A DNA stretch of 64,000 nucleotides from Nocardia cyriacigeorgica (GTDB lineage Bacteria > Actinomycetota > Actinomycetes > Mycobacteriales > Mycobacteriaceae). Every line of letters begins with the position of its first letter. Positions within the stretch are counted from its first letter, which is position 1. The translations under genes were made by a program, and so were the position numbers. Under the pieces are notes generated by a model. It searched no databases and was not told where the DNA came from. It was given only the letters and a program-made list of their open reading frames with translations. Where the stretch lies: the NCBI RefSeq assembly GCF_005863245.1, contig NZ_VBUT01000004.1, positions 647,909 to 711,908 of the forward strand, read 5' to 3'. This document shows positions 26,396 to 34,857 of this stretch, one piece after another.

Positions 26396-26427
26396 AAAGC
26401 GGCCGGAGGAATCCCTTCGGCCGCTTT
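26396..26427. terminator. Bidirectional hairpin terminator between ino1 and a convergent gene
   Basis: AAAGCGGCCG and CGGCCGCTTT form a 10-bp stem around a 12-base loop, with A- and T-tracts at the ends of both strands. It lies between the ino1 stop (26216) and the convergent stop at 26442, so it can serve both directions. Confidence 0.75.
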
Positions 26428-26441
26428 CGTCGTGCTTGCGC

Positions 26442-26867
26442 TCAGTCGAGCGAGACGTAGACCTCTACCGAGGTGGGCCCGGTGTAGCGCTCGATCTCGG
26501 CGGCGTGCGAGCGGGTGATGGTGCCCGCGCTTTCGGCCTTGCGCACCTGCGCCCATGCGGTGCGCAGCAGGTCGTAGGGCTTGTCGGAGACGACGAACTT
26601 GGCGTATCGGCCGCGCGGCACGCGGGTCACCACGTCGCCCGCGTCCATCTCGTCCATCGACGCCACCTCGTAGCCGAGCACGGCCACCGCGTGATCGTTC
26701 TGGCCGATGTAGGCCGCGACCCGCGGCACGTTCTTCTCCCTGGCCAGGTATCGGTCCCAGGTGAAGTTCACCAGGTCGAGGTCGCGGGCGGCGACCTCGC
26801 GGCCGGCCAGCGGCACGGTGAGCCCGGCGACCAGGCTTTCCTCCAGGGTGACTATCTCGAAGTCCAC
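26442..26867 (-). CDS. Effector-binding (GyrI-like / AraC-E superfamily) protein
   Basis: A 141-residue stand-alone effector-binding domain. The pattern DFEIVTLEESLVAGL, AAYIGQND...VLGYEVASMDEM and VPRGRYAKFVVSDKPYDLLRTAW...AEIERY is typical of the SOUL/GyrI-like fold (PF06445/PF14526). These bind small hydrophobic or cationic ligands, sometimes without any DNA-binding domain, as here. It lies 10 bases downstream of a paralogue on the same strand, so the two form an operon and could make a heteromer. The GTG start at 26867 has no strong ribosome site. Confidence 0.78.
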   Translation of the reverse strand: MDFEIVTLEESLVAGLTVPLAGREVAARDLDLVNFTWDRYLAREKNVPRVAAYIGQNDHAVAVLGYEVASMDEMDAGDVVTRVPRGRYAKFVVSDKPYDLLRTAWAQVRKAESAGTITRSHAAEIERYTGPTSVEVYVSLD

Positions 26868-26877
26868 AGCGTTGTTC

Positions 26878-27336
26878 CTACCCGTCCACCGAATCGTCTG
26901 CCAGCGCCACGAAGACCTCGACCGTCCGGTTGTCGGGGTAGCGCTCGAAATCGCCTGTGTAGGAACGCTCCAGCCGGCCCGCGGCCTCGGCGTCCCAGAT
27001 CGCCCGCCATACCGTCACCACGGTGTCGCCGAGATCGTCGCCGCTGAGGGTGAACCGGGCGAACTTGCCCGCCGGGATCCGGGCCAGCACGTCACCGGGT
27101 AGCAGGTCGTCGAGACTGCGGCAGCGGTAGCCGACGATATGGGTCAGGTAGGAGTTGATCTCGGGCGCGTGGTCGACGAACGCGCTGGCCGGCGGACCGG
27201 GTAGCGCGCGCGCCAGATTGCGCTTCCACGCTTCTTCCACCTTGGTGCGCCGCGGCCCCTCCACAGCCAGTGCCGGGCTGCGGAGCACGGTTCCCGCCAC
27301 CAATGTCTCTTGGCGGTCAACGACATTGAAATCCAC
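26878..27336 (-). CDS. Effector-binding (GyrI-like) protein, paralogue
   Basis: About 152 residues of the same fold as its downstream neighbour: MDFNVVDRQETLVAG, IVGYRCRSLDDLLPGDV, IPAGKFARFTL...VVTVWRAIWDAEAAGRLERSY...DFERYPDNRTVEVFVAL. The tandem pair probably arose by duplication. No DNA-binding region is present. GTG 27336 is preferred because homology to the paralogue begins exactly there. The frame stays open to ATG 27501, but that extension is low-complexity. The 271 bases upstream (27337-27607) contain no gene I can support. Confidence 0.76.
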   Translation of the reverse strand: MDFNVVDRQETLVAGTVLRSPALAVEGPRRTKVEEAWKRNLARALPGPPASAFVDHAPEINSYLTHIVGYRCRSLDDLLPGDVLARIPAGKFARFTLSGDDLGDTVVTVWRAIWDAEAAGRLERSYTGDFERYPDNRTVEVFVALADDSVDG

Positions 27337-27607
27337 CGGCGTAGCCCCTATTTCTCGTCTGTCGTTCAGTTGGCGGCACGCGCCGGGCCCTCCGCTCGTG
27401 CCGCGGTATTCGTTCGGCGGCGCTCCCCGGCTGCTGCGTGGCACGCGGGCTACCGCCTGCGGGCCGCTGCTCGCGCCGCTGTCGTGTCGCTCGTCGCTCA
27501 TCCTTCCGCATCGATCCGTCGGCGTCGGCGTCGGCCCGGTGCCGTCGCCGCACGGTCACGCTCTCACCCTGGCAAACGATGCTGCCATGGGTTGCGTTCC
27601 CCCGGTG

Positions 27608-29914
27608 TCATCCCGGCACCGGAATTACGATTCCCGGCAGGATCTCCACCTGCCGCGGCGGCGGAGGCGGTGGTGGTGGCGGGGGTTCGGGCGGGAGGAT
27701 GACGATTGGTTCCCGCGGTTCGGGCTCGGGGGCCTGCGGGGCGGGCGGGAAGATGATCTCCGGTCCGCGCGGCTGCTCACCGGGCGGCGGGTTCAGGATG
27801 TCGTAGGGTCCGCCGGAGGGCTGCGGCGGGCCGGCCGGAATGATCGGCTGACCGGCCCCGCCTTCGGGGACTGGGAAGCTTTCGGCCGGTGTGCCTTCCA
27901 GCGCGCCGTCCATGGTCTGCTTCCAGATATCGGACGGCAGGCCCGATCCGTAGATGCGGCCACCGCCCGCGGTGCGGATGGGCTGGGAGTGTTCGGTGCC
28001 GACCCACACCGCCGTCGACAGCGACGGCGTGAAGCCGACCATCCAGGCGTCCTTGTTCTCGCCGGTGTCGCCCAGCTGGGTGGTTCCGGTTTTGGCGGCC
28101 GATGGCCTGCCGTCGAGGGCGTGGCCGTTGGAGTAGGCGGCGATGGGCAGCATGGCCTGGGTGGTGCGGTCGGCGATGGCCGGCGGGAAGCGTTGTTCAC
28201 CGGGCGGCAGCTGCTTGCCCACCTGGTGTTCGGGGGCGCCGCGATCGAGCAGTACCCGGCCGGTGCCGGTCACCACCCGCTGCACGAAGTACGGCTGGTG
28301 ATACATCCCGGAGGCGGCGATGGTCGCGTACGCCGAGGCCATATCGATCGGGCGCACCTGGTATACGCCGAGCACGATCGACGGCGCGGGCGGGCCACCG
28401 TTCTCACTCAGCGAGCGGCCGGGCACGCCGGGGATCTCCTCCGGGATTCCGGCCTGGTGGGCGGCGTCGGCGATGGCCTGCGGACCGTTGAACATCGACT
28501 GGGTGAGCCGGTAGAAGCTGGTGTTCAGGGATCGTTTGAACGCCTCGGCCAGCGAGCAGGTGCCGCAGGATTCGTTGTCCACATTGCGCACCAGCACGTC
28601 GTTGACCTGCACCGGTGAACTGTCGAACTGCTTGGACATGGAGATGCCCTGGCGCTGGGCGGCCAGCACGGCGAAGGTCTTGAACGCCGAACCGGTCTGC
28701 ACCGGTGCCTGCGCGAAGTCGAATCCGACACCGTCGGCGCCGCCGTAATAGGCCCGCACCGCGCCCGTGCGCGGATCGATCGACACCACCGCGGTGCGCA
28801 GCTCGGGCGGCTGGCCCTCCAGCGCGCTCTGCGCCGCCGCGACCGCCGCCTGCTGGGCCTTCGGGTCGATGGTCGTGGTGATCTGGAGGGCGCCGGTGTT
28901 GAGTTCGTGTTCGGAGATGCCCGCGGCGCGCAATTCGCGCAGCACCTGGGTGCGGATCAGGCCCTCGGGCCCGCGCGCGGCGCCGTCGTCGGCGACGTCG
29001 GTGATCGGGATGACCGGCGGGAACGTCGCGGTCTCGCGGTCGGCCCGGTTCAGCACGCCCATCTCGACCATGCCGTCGAGCACGTACCGCCAGCGAGCCT
29101 TCAGATCCTCGAGATGGGTTTCCGGATCCAGGATCGACGGCGAGCGGACCAGCGCGGCCAGCACCGCGCCCTCGGCGAGGGTCAGCTCCGGGACCGGCTT
29201 GTTGAAATACGCCTTGGCCGCCGCCGCGATCCCGTAGGCCCCGCGCCCGTAGTAGATGGTGTTGAGGTAGGCGGCGAGGATGTCGTCCTTGCTCCATTCG
29301 CGCGCCATCTTCGCCGCGATCACCAGCTCGCGCATCTTCCGGGTGAGGGTGCGCTCGGAGTCGAGGAAGGCGTTCTTCACATACTGCTGGGTGATGGTCG
29401 AACCGCCACCGGCGTTCTCCTTGCCGAGCAGGTTGTCCCTGGCCGCGCGCAGGAAGGCGGGGATCGAATAGCCGGGGTTGGTGTAGAAATTGCGGTCCTC
29501 GGCCGAGAGCATGGCATTGCGCACATGCACCGGCACCTCCGCGAGCGGGACCGGGGTGCGGTTGCCTTCGGGCGGGACGACCTTCGCGATCACCGTGGTG
29601 CCGTCGGCGGCGGTGATGGTGGCGATCTGATTGGTGCGCATCGCCGACGGCGAGGGGATTTCCGCACTCCAGTAGAACAGCGCCATCAGCAGCGCGGGCA
29701 CGGCGATGAAGATGACGAACAGCGCGAGGATCAGCCTGCGGATCCGGCTACCCCTGGTGCGTCTTCGATCCGGGCCCTCCGGCTCGCGTCCGGCTCTTCC
29801 GCCGGTGGCGCCACCGTCCTCCGACTTGCCGGCACGCGGGTCGAATCCGCTGATCGAGGCATACTCCGGCGCCGGAGATCGGCCACCGCGGAGCCGGTCA
29901 CGAAACGAGCTCAC
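27608..29914 (-). CDS. Second class A penicillin-binding protein (PonA1 paralogue)
   Basis: About 768 residues, a shorter relative of PonA1 with a 60-residue charged N-terminus instead of the long Pro-rich one. One transmembrane helix spans about 61-82. The GT51 motif EDRNFYTNPGY starts at Glu139. The transpeptidase triad is SAFK (Ser409), SLN (462-464) and KTG (608-610). The CGxC pair before SLN is also present. The protein ends in a poly-Pro stretch and stops right after VEILPGIVIPVPG. It is a bifunctional peptidoglycan synthase, perhaps equivalent to mycobacterial PonA3-type duplicates. GTG 29914 has GGGAGGAG at ideal distance; ATG 29920 is the alternative. Confidence 0.93.
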   Translation of the reverse strand: MSSFRDRLRGGRSPAPEYASISGFDPRAGKSEDGGATGGRAGREPEGPDRRRTRGSRIRRLILALFVIFIAVPALLMALFYWSAEIPSPSAMRTNQIATITAADGTTVIAKVVPPEGNRTPVPLAEVPVHVRNAMLSAEDRNFYTNPGYSIPAFLRAARDNLLGKENAGGGSTITQQYVKNAFLDSERTLTRKMRELVIAAKMAREWSKDDILAAYLNTIYYGRGAYGIAAAAKAYFNKPVPELTLAEGAVLAALVRSPSILDPETHLEDLKARWRYVLDGMVEMGVLNRADRETATFPPVIPITDVADDGAARGPEGLIRTQVLRELRAAGISEHELNTGALQITTTIDPKAQQAAVAAAQSALEGQPPELRTAVVSIDPRTGAVRAYYGGADGVGFDFAQAPVQTGSAFKTFAVLAAQRQGISMSKQFDSSPVQVNDVLVRNVDNESCGTCSLAEAFKRSLNTSFYRLTQSMFNGPQAIADAAHQAGIPEEIPGVPGRSLSENGGPPAPSIVLGVYQVRPIDMASAYATIAASGMYHQPYFVQRVVTGTGRVLLDRGAPEHQVGKQLPPGEQRFPPAIADRTTQAMLPIAAYSNGHALDGRPSAAKTGTTQLGDTGENKDAWMVGFTPSLSTAVWVGTEHSQPIRTAGGGRIYGSGLPSDIWKQTMDGALEGTPAESFPVPEGGAGQPIIPAGPPQPSGGPYDILNPPPGEQPRGPEIIFPPAPQAPEPEPREPIVILPPEPPPPPPPPPPRQVEILPGIVIPVPG

Positions 29915-30180
29915 GATCATCTCCTCCCGGAGCGTCGGTAAAACTCGGTTACCCCACCGTCTGATCACACATCGTCACCGATCCACACCCGCCTGGGTAC
30001 CGGAAACGGGTACAGACTTACCCGCCGATCATAGCTGGGCGGTAACTAGCTCAGGGTTTGCTGATCCGGAGTGCTGGACCTGGCCGTGTCATGGCCTGTG
30101 CTCGGCGGGCCGGAGCTCGCAGTCAGCAGGCAGCGGCCCAGGGCGCGGCGCCGAGCCGACATAGCCCGGCACCGCCGACC

Positions 30181-31077
30181 TCAGCTCTTGACGCCGCCCG
30201 CCGTCAGACCGGAGATGATCCGTCGCTGGAACAGCAGCACCATGATCACCAGCGGAATCGTCACCAGCGTGCCCGCCGCCATGATCGAGGCGTAGGGCTG
30301 GACCAGCGGGTTGTTGCCGGAGAATCCGGCGATCGCGACCGTCACCGGCTTGGTCGATTCACTGGAGAGCAGCCGCGCCAGCAGGTACTCGTTGACCGCC
30401 GCGATGAACGCCAGGATCGCCGTGGTGAACACCGCCGGCGCCGCCAGCGGCAGCATGACCAGCCGGAACGCCTGCAGCTTGGTGGCGCCGTCGATGCGGG
30501 CGGCCTCCTCGAGCTCCCACGGCAGTTCGGCGAAGAACGCCGCCAGGATGTAGACCGTCATCGGCAGCACGAACGAGATGTTCGGGATGATCATGGCCTG
30601 GTACTTGCCGATCCAGCCCAGATCGGTGAACAGCTGGAACAGCGGGGTCACCAGCACGACCACCGGGAACATCGACGCGCTCAGGATCAGCCCCGACACC
30701 AGGTACTTGCCGCGGAAGGTCAGCCGCGCCAGCGCGTAGGCGGCGAGCACGCCCAGCAGCAGCGCGATGACGGTGGTGATGGAGCCGATGATGACGCTGT
30801 TCACCATCGCCTGACCGAAGTCGTTGCCGCGGCTGGTGTCGAACACGTCGCGGAAGTTCTCCAGCGTCACATGCGTGGGCCACGGCGTGTTCTCGAAGGT
30901 GTAGCGCGGGTCGCGGAACGCGGTGACCGCCATCCAGTAGAACGGGCCCAGCCCCCACACCAGCACGATCAACGCGCCGATGTACAGCCGCGCCGACCCG
31001 AGCCTGCGGGTCCACGGCACATTCCTGGTGACGGGCGCGGCGGGCTTCTCTTTCGTCATCGTGGTCGCGGCCATCAT
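30181..31077 (-). CDS. sugB: Carbohydrate ABC transporter permease, SugB/MalG type
   Basis: A 298-residue inner-membrane permease with six predicted helices. It has the EAA loop needed to dock the ATPase (ELEEAARIDGATKLQAFRLVMLPLAAP). The order binding protein - SugA - SugB on the reverse strand matches the LpqY-SugABC trehalose importer layout, and the sequences look like that family. The assignment to trehalose rather than maltose or another sugar is inference. ATG 31077 overlaps the sugA stop (ATGA), so translation is coupled. No ATPase gene follows; sugC is about 6 kb away. Confidence 0.82.
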   Translation of the reverse strand: MMAATTMTKEKPAAPVTRNVPWTRRLGSARLYIGALIVLVWGLGPFYWMAVTAFRDPRYTFENTPWPTHVTLENFRDVFDTSRGNDFGQAMVNSVIIGSITTVIALLLGVLAAYALARLTFRGKYLVSGLILSASMFPVVVLVTPLFQLFTDLGWIGKYQAMIIPNISFVLPMTVYILAAFFAELPWELEEAARIDGATKLQAFRLVMLPLAAPAVFTTAILAFIAAVNEYLLARLLSSESTKPVTVAIAGFSGNNPLVQPYASIMAAGTLVTIPLVIMVLLFQRRIISGLTAGGVKS

Positions 31078-32129
31078 GCCTTCCGCTGCTCTTCCTGGGT
31101 GCGGACCGCGTTCGCGCCCAGCACCTTCACCAGTACGAACGCCACCGCGAAGATCATCAGGAAGGTGATCGTCGACAAGGCGGCCGCGCTGTTGGGGCCC
31201 TGCCTGACCTGCTCGACCACCAGCATCGACACCGTGCGGGTGGCGGGGTTGTCGGCGGTCATGATGGCGGGCAGGTCGTACATGCGCAGCGCGTCCATGG
31301 TGCGGAACAGGATCGCCACCAGCAGGGCGGGCTTGAGCAGCGGCAGCGTGATGTGCACGAAGCGCTGCCAGGCCGAGGCGCCGTCGACCTTCGCGGCCTC
31401 GTAGACGTCGTTCGGGATCACCTGTAGACCGGCCAGCAGCAGCAACGCCATGAACGGCGTCGTCTTCCACACGTCGGCGGCGATCACCGCGAACCGGGCA
31501 GGCCATTCGTCGGACGTCCACAGGATGCCGGTGCCGAGCACCCGGTTGACCACGCCGTCGTACTGGAACATGAATTCCCACAGCCGCGCCGTGACGGCGG
31601 TCGGGATCGCCCACGGGATGAGCACGGCGGCGCGCAGCAGCGCCCGGCCACGGAAGGTCTTGCCCATCACCACGGCCATCGCCAACCCGAGCACCACCTC
31701 GAGCGAGACCGTGACCACGGTCAGGAACAGCGTGACGCCGATGGCCAGCCAGAACTGCGAGCCCAGGTTGCCGGTCGGGCAGTCGACGGTGCCTGCCGCG
31801 GTCTCGCACTGTTGCAGCAGCCAGTGCGTGTAGTTGGAGAACCCGGCGCTGCCGCCCTCGATGAACATGCCGGTTTCGGGGTCGATGCCGCCCGAATCCT
31901 GCTGGAACGACATCCACAGCGCCCGGAACACCGGGTAGCCGATGACGACGGCGAGCGCGATCAGCACCGGCGCGACGAACATCCACGCCTTACCGGAACG
32001 CCGCAGCTCGTCGGCGATCACCGCGCCCCAGCCCCGCTTTCGCCGCGGTGGTTGCTCCGCCTCGCCCGCGCGCACCTTCCGCACGGCCGTATCCGTTCCC
32101 GAAGGATCCGACACCCGTTCTCTCCTCAT
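31074..32129 (-). CDS. sugA: Carbohydrate ABC transporter permease, SugA/MalF type
   Basis: A 351-residue permease. A 45-residue charged cytoplasmic N-terminus precedes the first helix (AWMFVAPVLIALAVVIGYPVF). A periplasmic loop contains two cysteines (QQCETAAGTVDCPTG) that could form a disulfide. The EAA docking loop reads YEAAKVDGASAWQRFVHITLPLLKP. It pairs with SugB to form the transmembrane channel. The start is ATG 32129, though GTG 32114 is possible. It is coupled by a 4-base overlap to sugB and lies 30 bases after the binding-protein gene. Confidence 0.82.
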   Translation of the reverse strand: MRRERVSDPSGTDTAVRKVRAGEAEQPPRRKRGWGAVIADELRRSGKAWMFVAPVLIALAVVIGYPVFRALWMSFQQDSGGIDPETGMFIEGGSAGFSNYTHWLLQQCETAAGTVDCPTGNLGSQFWLAIGVTLFLTVVTVSLEVVLGLAMAVVMGKTFRGRALLRAAVLIPWAIPTAVTARLWEFMFQYDGVVNRVLGTGILWTSDEWPARFAVIAADVWKTTPFMALLLLAGLQVIPNDVYEAAKVDGASAWQRFVHITLPLLKPALLVAILFRTMDALRMYDLPAIMTADNPATRTVSMLVVEQVRQGPNSAAALSTITFLMIFAVAFVLVKVLGANAVRTQEEQRKA

Positions 32130-32159
32130 CCGGCAGGTCGGGTCCGTCCGAACTTCCCG

Positions 32160-33455
32160 CTAACCGGCCGCCTCGATGCCCTTCTGCATGCCGATGATCG
32201 CATCGTCCACCGACTTCTCGCCCTTCAGGGCGGCGAAGGCATTGTCGCGGATGGCCTTCGACACCGCCGGGTAGAACGGCGTCACCGGGCGCGGCACGGC
32301 GTTGGAGATCGAATCCTTGAGGGCGGGCAGGTAGGGCATCTTGGCGATCAGGGCCGGGTCGTCGTACATCGATTCGCGCACCGAGGGCAGCGCGCCGGAG
32401 GCGACGATGTGCTGGGCGTCCTCGCTGATGAGGAAGCGAAGGAAGTCGAGTGCGGTGGCCTTGTTCTTGGAGAACGCGCTGATCGCGGCGTTGTAGCCGC
32501 CGAGGGTGGAGGCGCCGATGCCGGTTTCGCCCGGCAGCGGGGCGACGGCGAACTTGTCGCGCACCACCGACGATTCCGAGCCCGCGTCACCGAAGGTGGA
32601 CGGCCACGAGCGCAGGAACATCAGCTTGCCCTGGGTGAAGGCGGCGCCGCTCTCGGTCTCGGTGAAGGTGACCGCCTCCTGCGGGATGTCGCCGCGGTCG
32701 TAGGCCTCGACCAGTTTGCCGAGGCCGGCGCGGGCCTGCGGGCTGTCAACGGTCGGGGTCTTGCCGTCCGCGCCGACGAAGGTGCCGCCGTAGGCGTTGA
32801 TCACCTCGGCGGTGTTCACCGTCAGGCCCTCGTAGTTCTTGAGCTGGCCCGCGTAGCAGCCGATGTTGTTCTCCCGCGCGATATTGCACATGCCGAGCAT
32901 CTCGTCCCAGGTCTTGGGCGGGTTCGGCACCAGGTCGGTGCGGTAGAACAGCAGGCCGCCGTTGGTGTTGCGCGGGGCGGCGTAGAGGGTGTTGTTGTAG
33001 GTGGCGCTGGCGACCGTCGGCGGCAGCAGGGCCGAGGTGTCGATGGCGAAGGAGTCCTTCAAGGGCTGGATCCAGCCCTTGGCGGCGAACTCGGCGGTCC
33101 ACGGCACGTCCATGGCGAACACGTCGTAGTCCGAGGACTTGGAGCGCATGTGCTCGACCAGGTCGTCGTACTGCTGGGAGGCGTCGTTGGACTGCTCTTT
33201 GTAGGTGACCTGCTCGTCCGGGTGGGCCGCGTTCCACCGGTCGATGAGCTGTTTGACGACACCCGTCTCGGTGGTGTCCTTGCCCTCGACGTAGGTGATG
33301 GGCCCGCGGCCGGTGAGGTTCTCACTGGTCGGGTTGCCGCCGCTGTCGCTGGTGCAGGCGGTGGCGAAGGCCGTGGTCAGCACCGCCGCCGACGCCACCG
33401 TGAGCACGGCACGGGACACGAGAGCGGCACGTAGGGACACCTTCTTCAAAGCCAT
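32160..33455 (-). CDS. lpqY: Sugar-binding lipoprotein, LpqY type
   Basis: A 431-residue extracytoplasmic solute-binding protein of ABC family 1. The signal peptide ends in the lipobox TAFATAC, with the lipidated Cys34. Features of the LpqY/trehalose-binding group are seen in PITYVEGKDTT, AMDVPWTAEFAAKGWI and APRNTNGGLLFYRTDL. It captures sugar outside the membrane and delivers it to SugAB. The ATG at 33455 has GGAG 8 bases upstream; the ORF extends to 33506 without family similarity. A short inverted repeat lies in its promoter (33511-33524). Specificity for trehalose is inferred. Confidence 0.82.
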   Translation of the reverse strand: MALKKVSLRAALVSRAVLTVASAAVLTTAFATACTSDSGGNPTSENLTGRGPITYVEGKDTTETGVVKQLIDRWNAAHPDEQVTYKEQSNDASQQYDDLVEHMRSKSSDYDVFAMDVPWTAEFAAKGWIQPLKDSFAIDTSALLPPTVASATYNNTLYAAPRNTNGGLLFYRTDLVPNPPKTWDEMLGMCNIARENNIGCYAGQLKNYEGLTVNTAEVINAYGGTFVGADGKTPTVDSPQARAGLGKLVEAYDRGDIPQEAVTFTETESGAAFTQGKLMFLRSWPSTFGDAGSESSVVRDKFAVAPLPGETGIGASTLGGYNAAISAFSKNKATALDFLRFLISEDAQHIVASGALPSVRESMYDDPALIAKMPYLPALKDSISNAVPRPVTPFYPAVSKAIRDNAFAALKGEKSVDDAIIGMQKGIEAAG

Positions 33456-33510
33456 CGCGGAAACTCCAAGGTCGAGACGTGAGCGGCAGCACACCCGGCG
33501 GTGCACAACG

Positions 33511-33524
33511 CAACATACATGTTG
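33511..33524. promoter_or_regulatory. Candidate operator in the lpqY / DUF2786 divergent promoter
   Basis: The perfect inverted repeat CAACAT-ac-ATGTTG overlaps TATGTT, a -10-like hexamer on the lpqY strand. It may bind a sugar-responsive repressor, but no regulator gene is adjacent. Confidence 0.4.
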
Positions 33525-33575
33525 ATCACCCGACGCGCCCGAGCATGTCGGTCGGTATGCCTAGGCTGGTTCGCG

Positions 33576-34424
33576 ATGACTGTCGCAGATCCCGCCCCCG
33601 ACAAGATGCTGACCCGCATCGGCGGGCTGCTGCGCAAGGCCGAGTCGACCGATAACGAACACGAGGCCGAAGCCTTCCTCGCCGCCGCGCAACGGCTGGC
33701 CACCCGCTCCTCCATCGACCTGGCCGTGGCCCGCGCCCATGTGGCGGGCCGCGAGCGCAGGCCAACCCCGATCCAGCGGATCATCCCGATCGGCGAGCCC
33801 GGCCGGAAGGGGCTGCGCACCTACGTCCAGCTGTTCGTGGCGATCGCCTCGGCAAACGATGTGCGCTGCGATGTGGCCAGAACCTCGACTCAGGTGTACG
33901 CCTACGGCTTCGACTCCGATATCGACACCTGCGAGGCGCTTTACACCAGCCTGCTGGTGCAGATGGTGCGGGCCTCCGACCAGTACATCAAGTCCGGCGC
34001 CTACCGTTCGGCGACGGTGGAGAAGATCGTCGTCGAGGTGCGCGGCGGCCGCCGGGTGCGCCGCCGCGTGCAGGCACCGGTCGCCGCGGTGACGGCCCGG
34101 CTGAACTTCCAGATGGCGTTCGCGGCCCGCATCGGCAAACGGCTGGCCGAGGTGAAATCGGAAGTGGAGACCGAGGCCCGCGCCGAACCCGCCGCCGCGT
34201 CCACCGGGACCGCGCTCGCCCTGCGCAACAAAGAGATCGAGCTGGTCGATTTCTACACCCGCACCTCCGAGGCTCGCGGCACCTGGCGCGGCCCGCAGGC
34301 CTCCACAGGCTACGCCCCCGCCGCCCGCACCGCGGGCGACCGCGCCGGCCGCGCCGCGCGCCTCGGCACCTCACCCGAACTCCCCGCTCCGCGCGGCCGC
34401 CTTACCGCACGCCGCGCGGACTGA
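33576..34424 (+). CDS. DUF2786 domain protein
   Basis: A 282-residue protein. The N-terminal DUF2786 domain reads MLTRIGGLLRKAESTDNEHEAEAFLAAAQRLATRSSIDL (about 11-49), and a conserved central region (FVAIASANDVRC...VYAYGFDSDIDTCEALYTSLLVQM) follows. DUF2786 proteins occur in phages and actinobacterial genomes, often beside a TIGR04338 metallohydrolase, which lies 433 bases downstream here. The biochemical role is unknown. ATG 33576 lies 8 bases after TAGGCT (33562-33567), suggesting a leaderless transcript. The last 40 residues are low-complexity Ala/Arg. Confidence 0.83.
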   Translation: MTVADPAPDKMLTRIGGLLRKAESTDNEHEAEAFLAAAQRLATRSSIDLAVARAHVAGRERRPTPIQRIIPIGEPGRKGLRTYVQLFVAIASANDVRCDVARTSTQVYAYGFDSDIDTCEALYTSLLVQMVRASDQYIKSGAYRSATVEKIVVEVRGGRRVRRRVQAPVAAVTARLNFQMAFAARIGKRLAEVKSEVETEARAEPAAASTGTALALRNKEIELVDFYTRTSEARGTWRGPQASTGYAPAARTAGDRAGRAARLGTSPELPAPRGRLTARRAD

Positions 34425-34477
34425 CCATGCCCCGGCGCCGCCCCCGACCGTCCGCCCGCGGCGCTCGCCGACCGCGC

Positions 34478-34811
34478 GGGCGTCACATCACCGTGCGCGC
34501 ATCCCGGCCGATGCCTCGCCCATGTGCCGCTCCGATCACCGCCGCAGCCCGCTCATGTCGTGCGACGCTGGTGAACTCCACGGCTGCACGTCCAACCTGT
34601 CGGTCGTGCCGCCGCGAGAGATACACCACCGTGTGGTCTTCTCGGCCGATGCCTCGCCCATGTGCCGCTCGGACCACCGCCGCAGCCCGTTCCTGTCGTC
34701 CTGCGCGGGTGAACTCCACGGCTGCACGCCCAACCTGTCGGTCGTGCCGCCGCGAGAGATACACCACCGTGTGGTCTTCTCGGCCGATGCCTCGCTCATG
34801 TAGCGCTCGCG
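34478..34811. repeat. 138-bp tandem direct repeats (about 2.4 copies)
   Basis: Units begin near 34478 (diverged), 34616 and 34754 with an exact 138-base period. The second and third starts share GAGAGATACACCACCGTGTG and the following segment through CGGCCGATGCCTCG. Because 138 is a multiple of three, several frames stay open through it on both strands. None shows a ribosome site or a recognisable domain, so I treat it as non-coding repeat. The first 57 bases of each unit are related to a dispersed element at 45104-45158. The repeats fill the gap between the DUF2786 and TIGR04338 genes. Confidence 0.85.
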
Positions 34812-34857
34812 TAGGCGGCGAGTGGATGACCCGCGGCGGTGCGGGGGTGGTGCGCGG

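Noticed and set aside
27337..27501. N-terminal extension of the effector-binding protein to ATG 27501
   Set aside because: The extension is low-complexity, has no counterpart in the adjacent paralogue, and the GTG at 27336 coincides with the start of family similarity.
34478..34811. CRISPR array
   Set aside because: Repeat units are 138 bases with conserved spacing sequence and no variable spacers; no cas genes are in the window.
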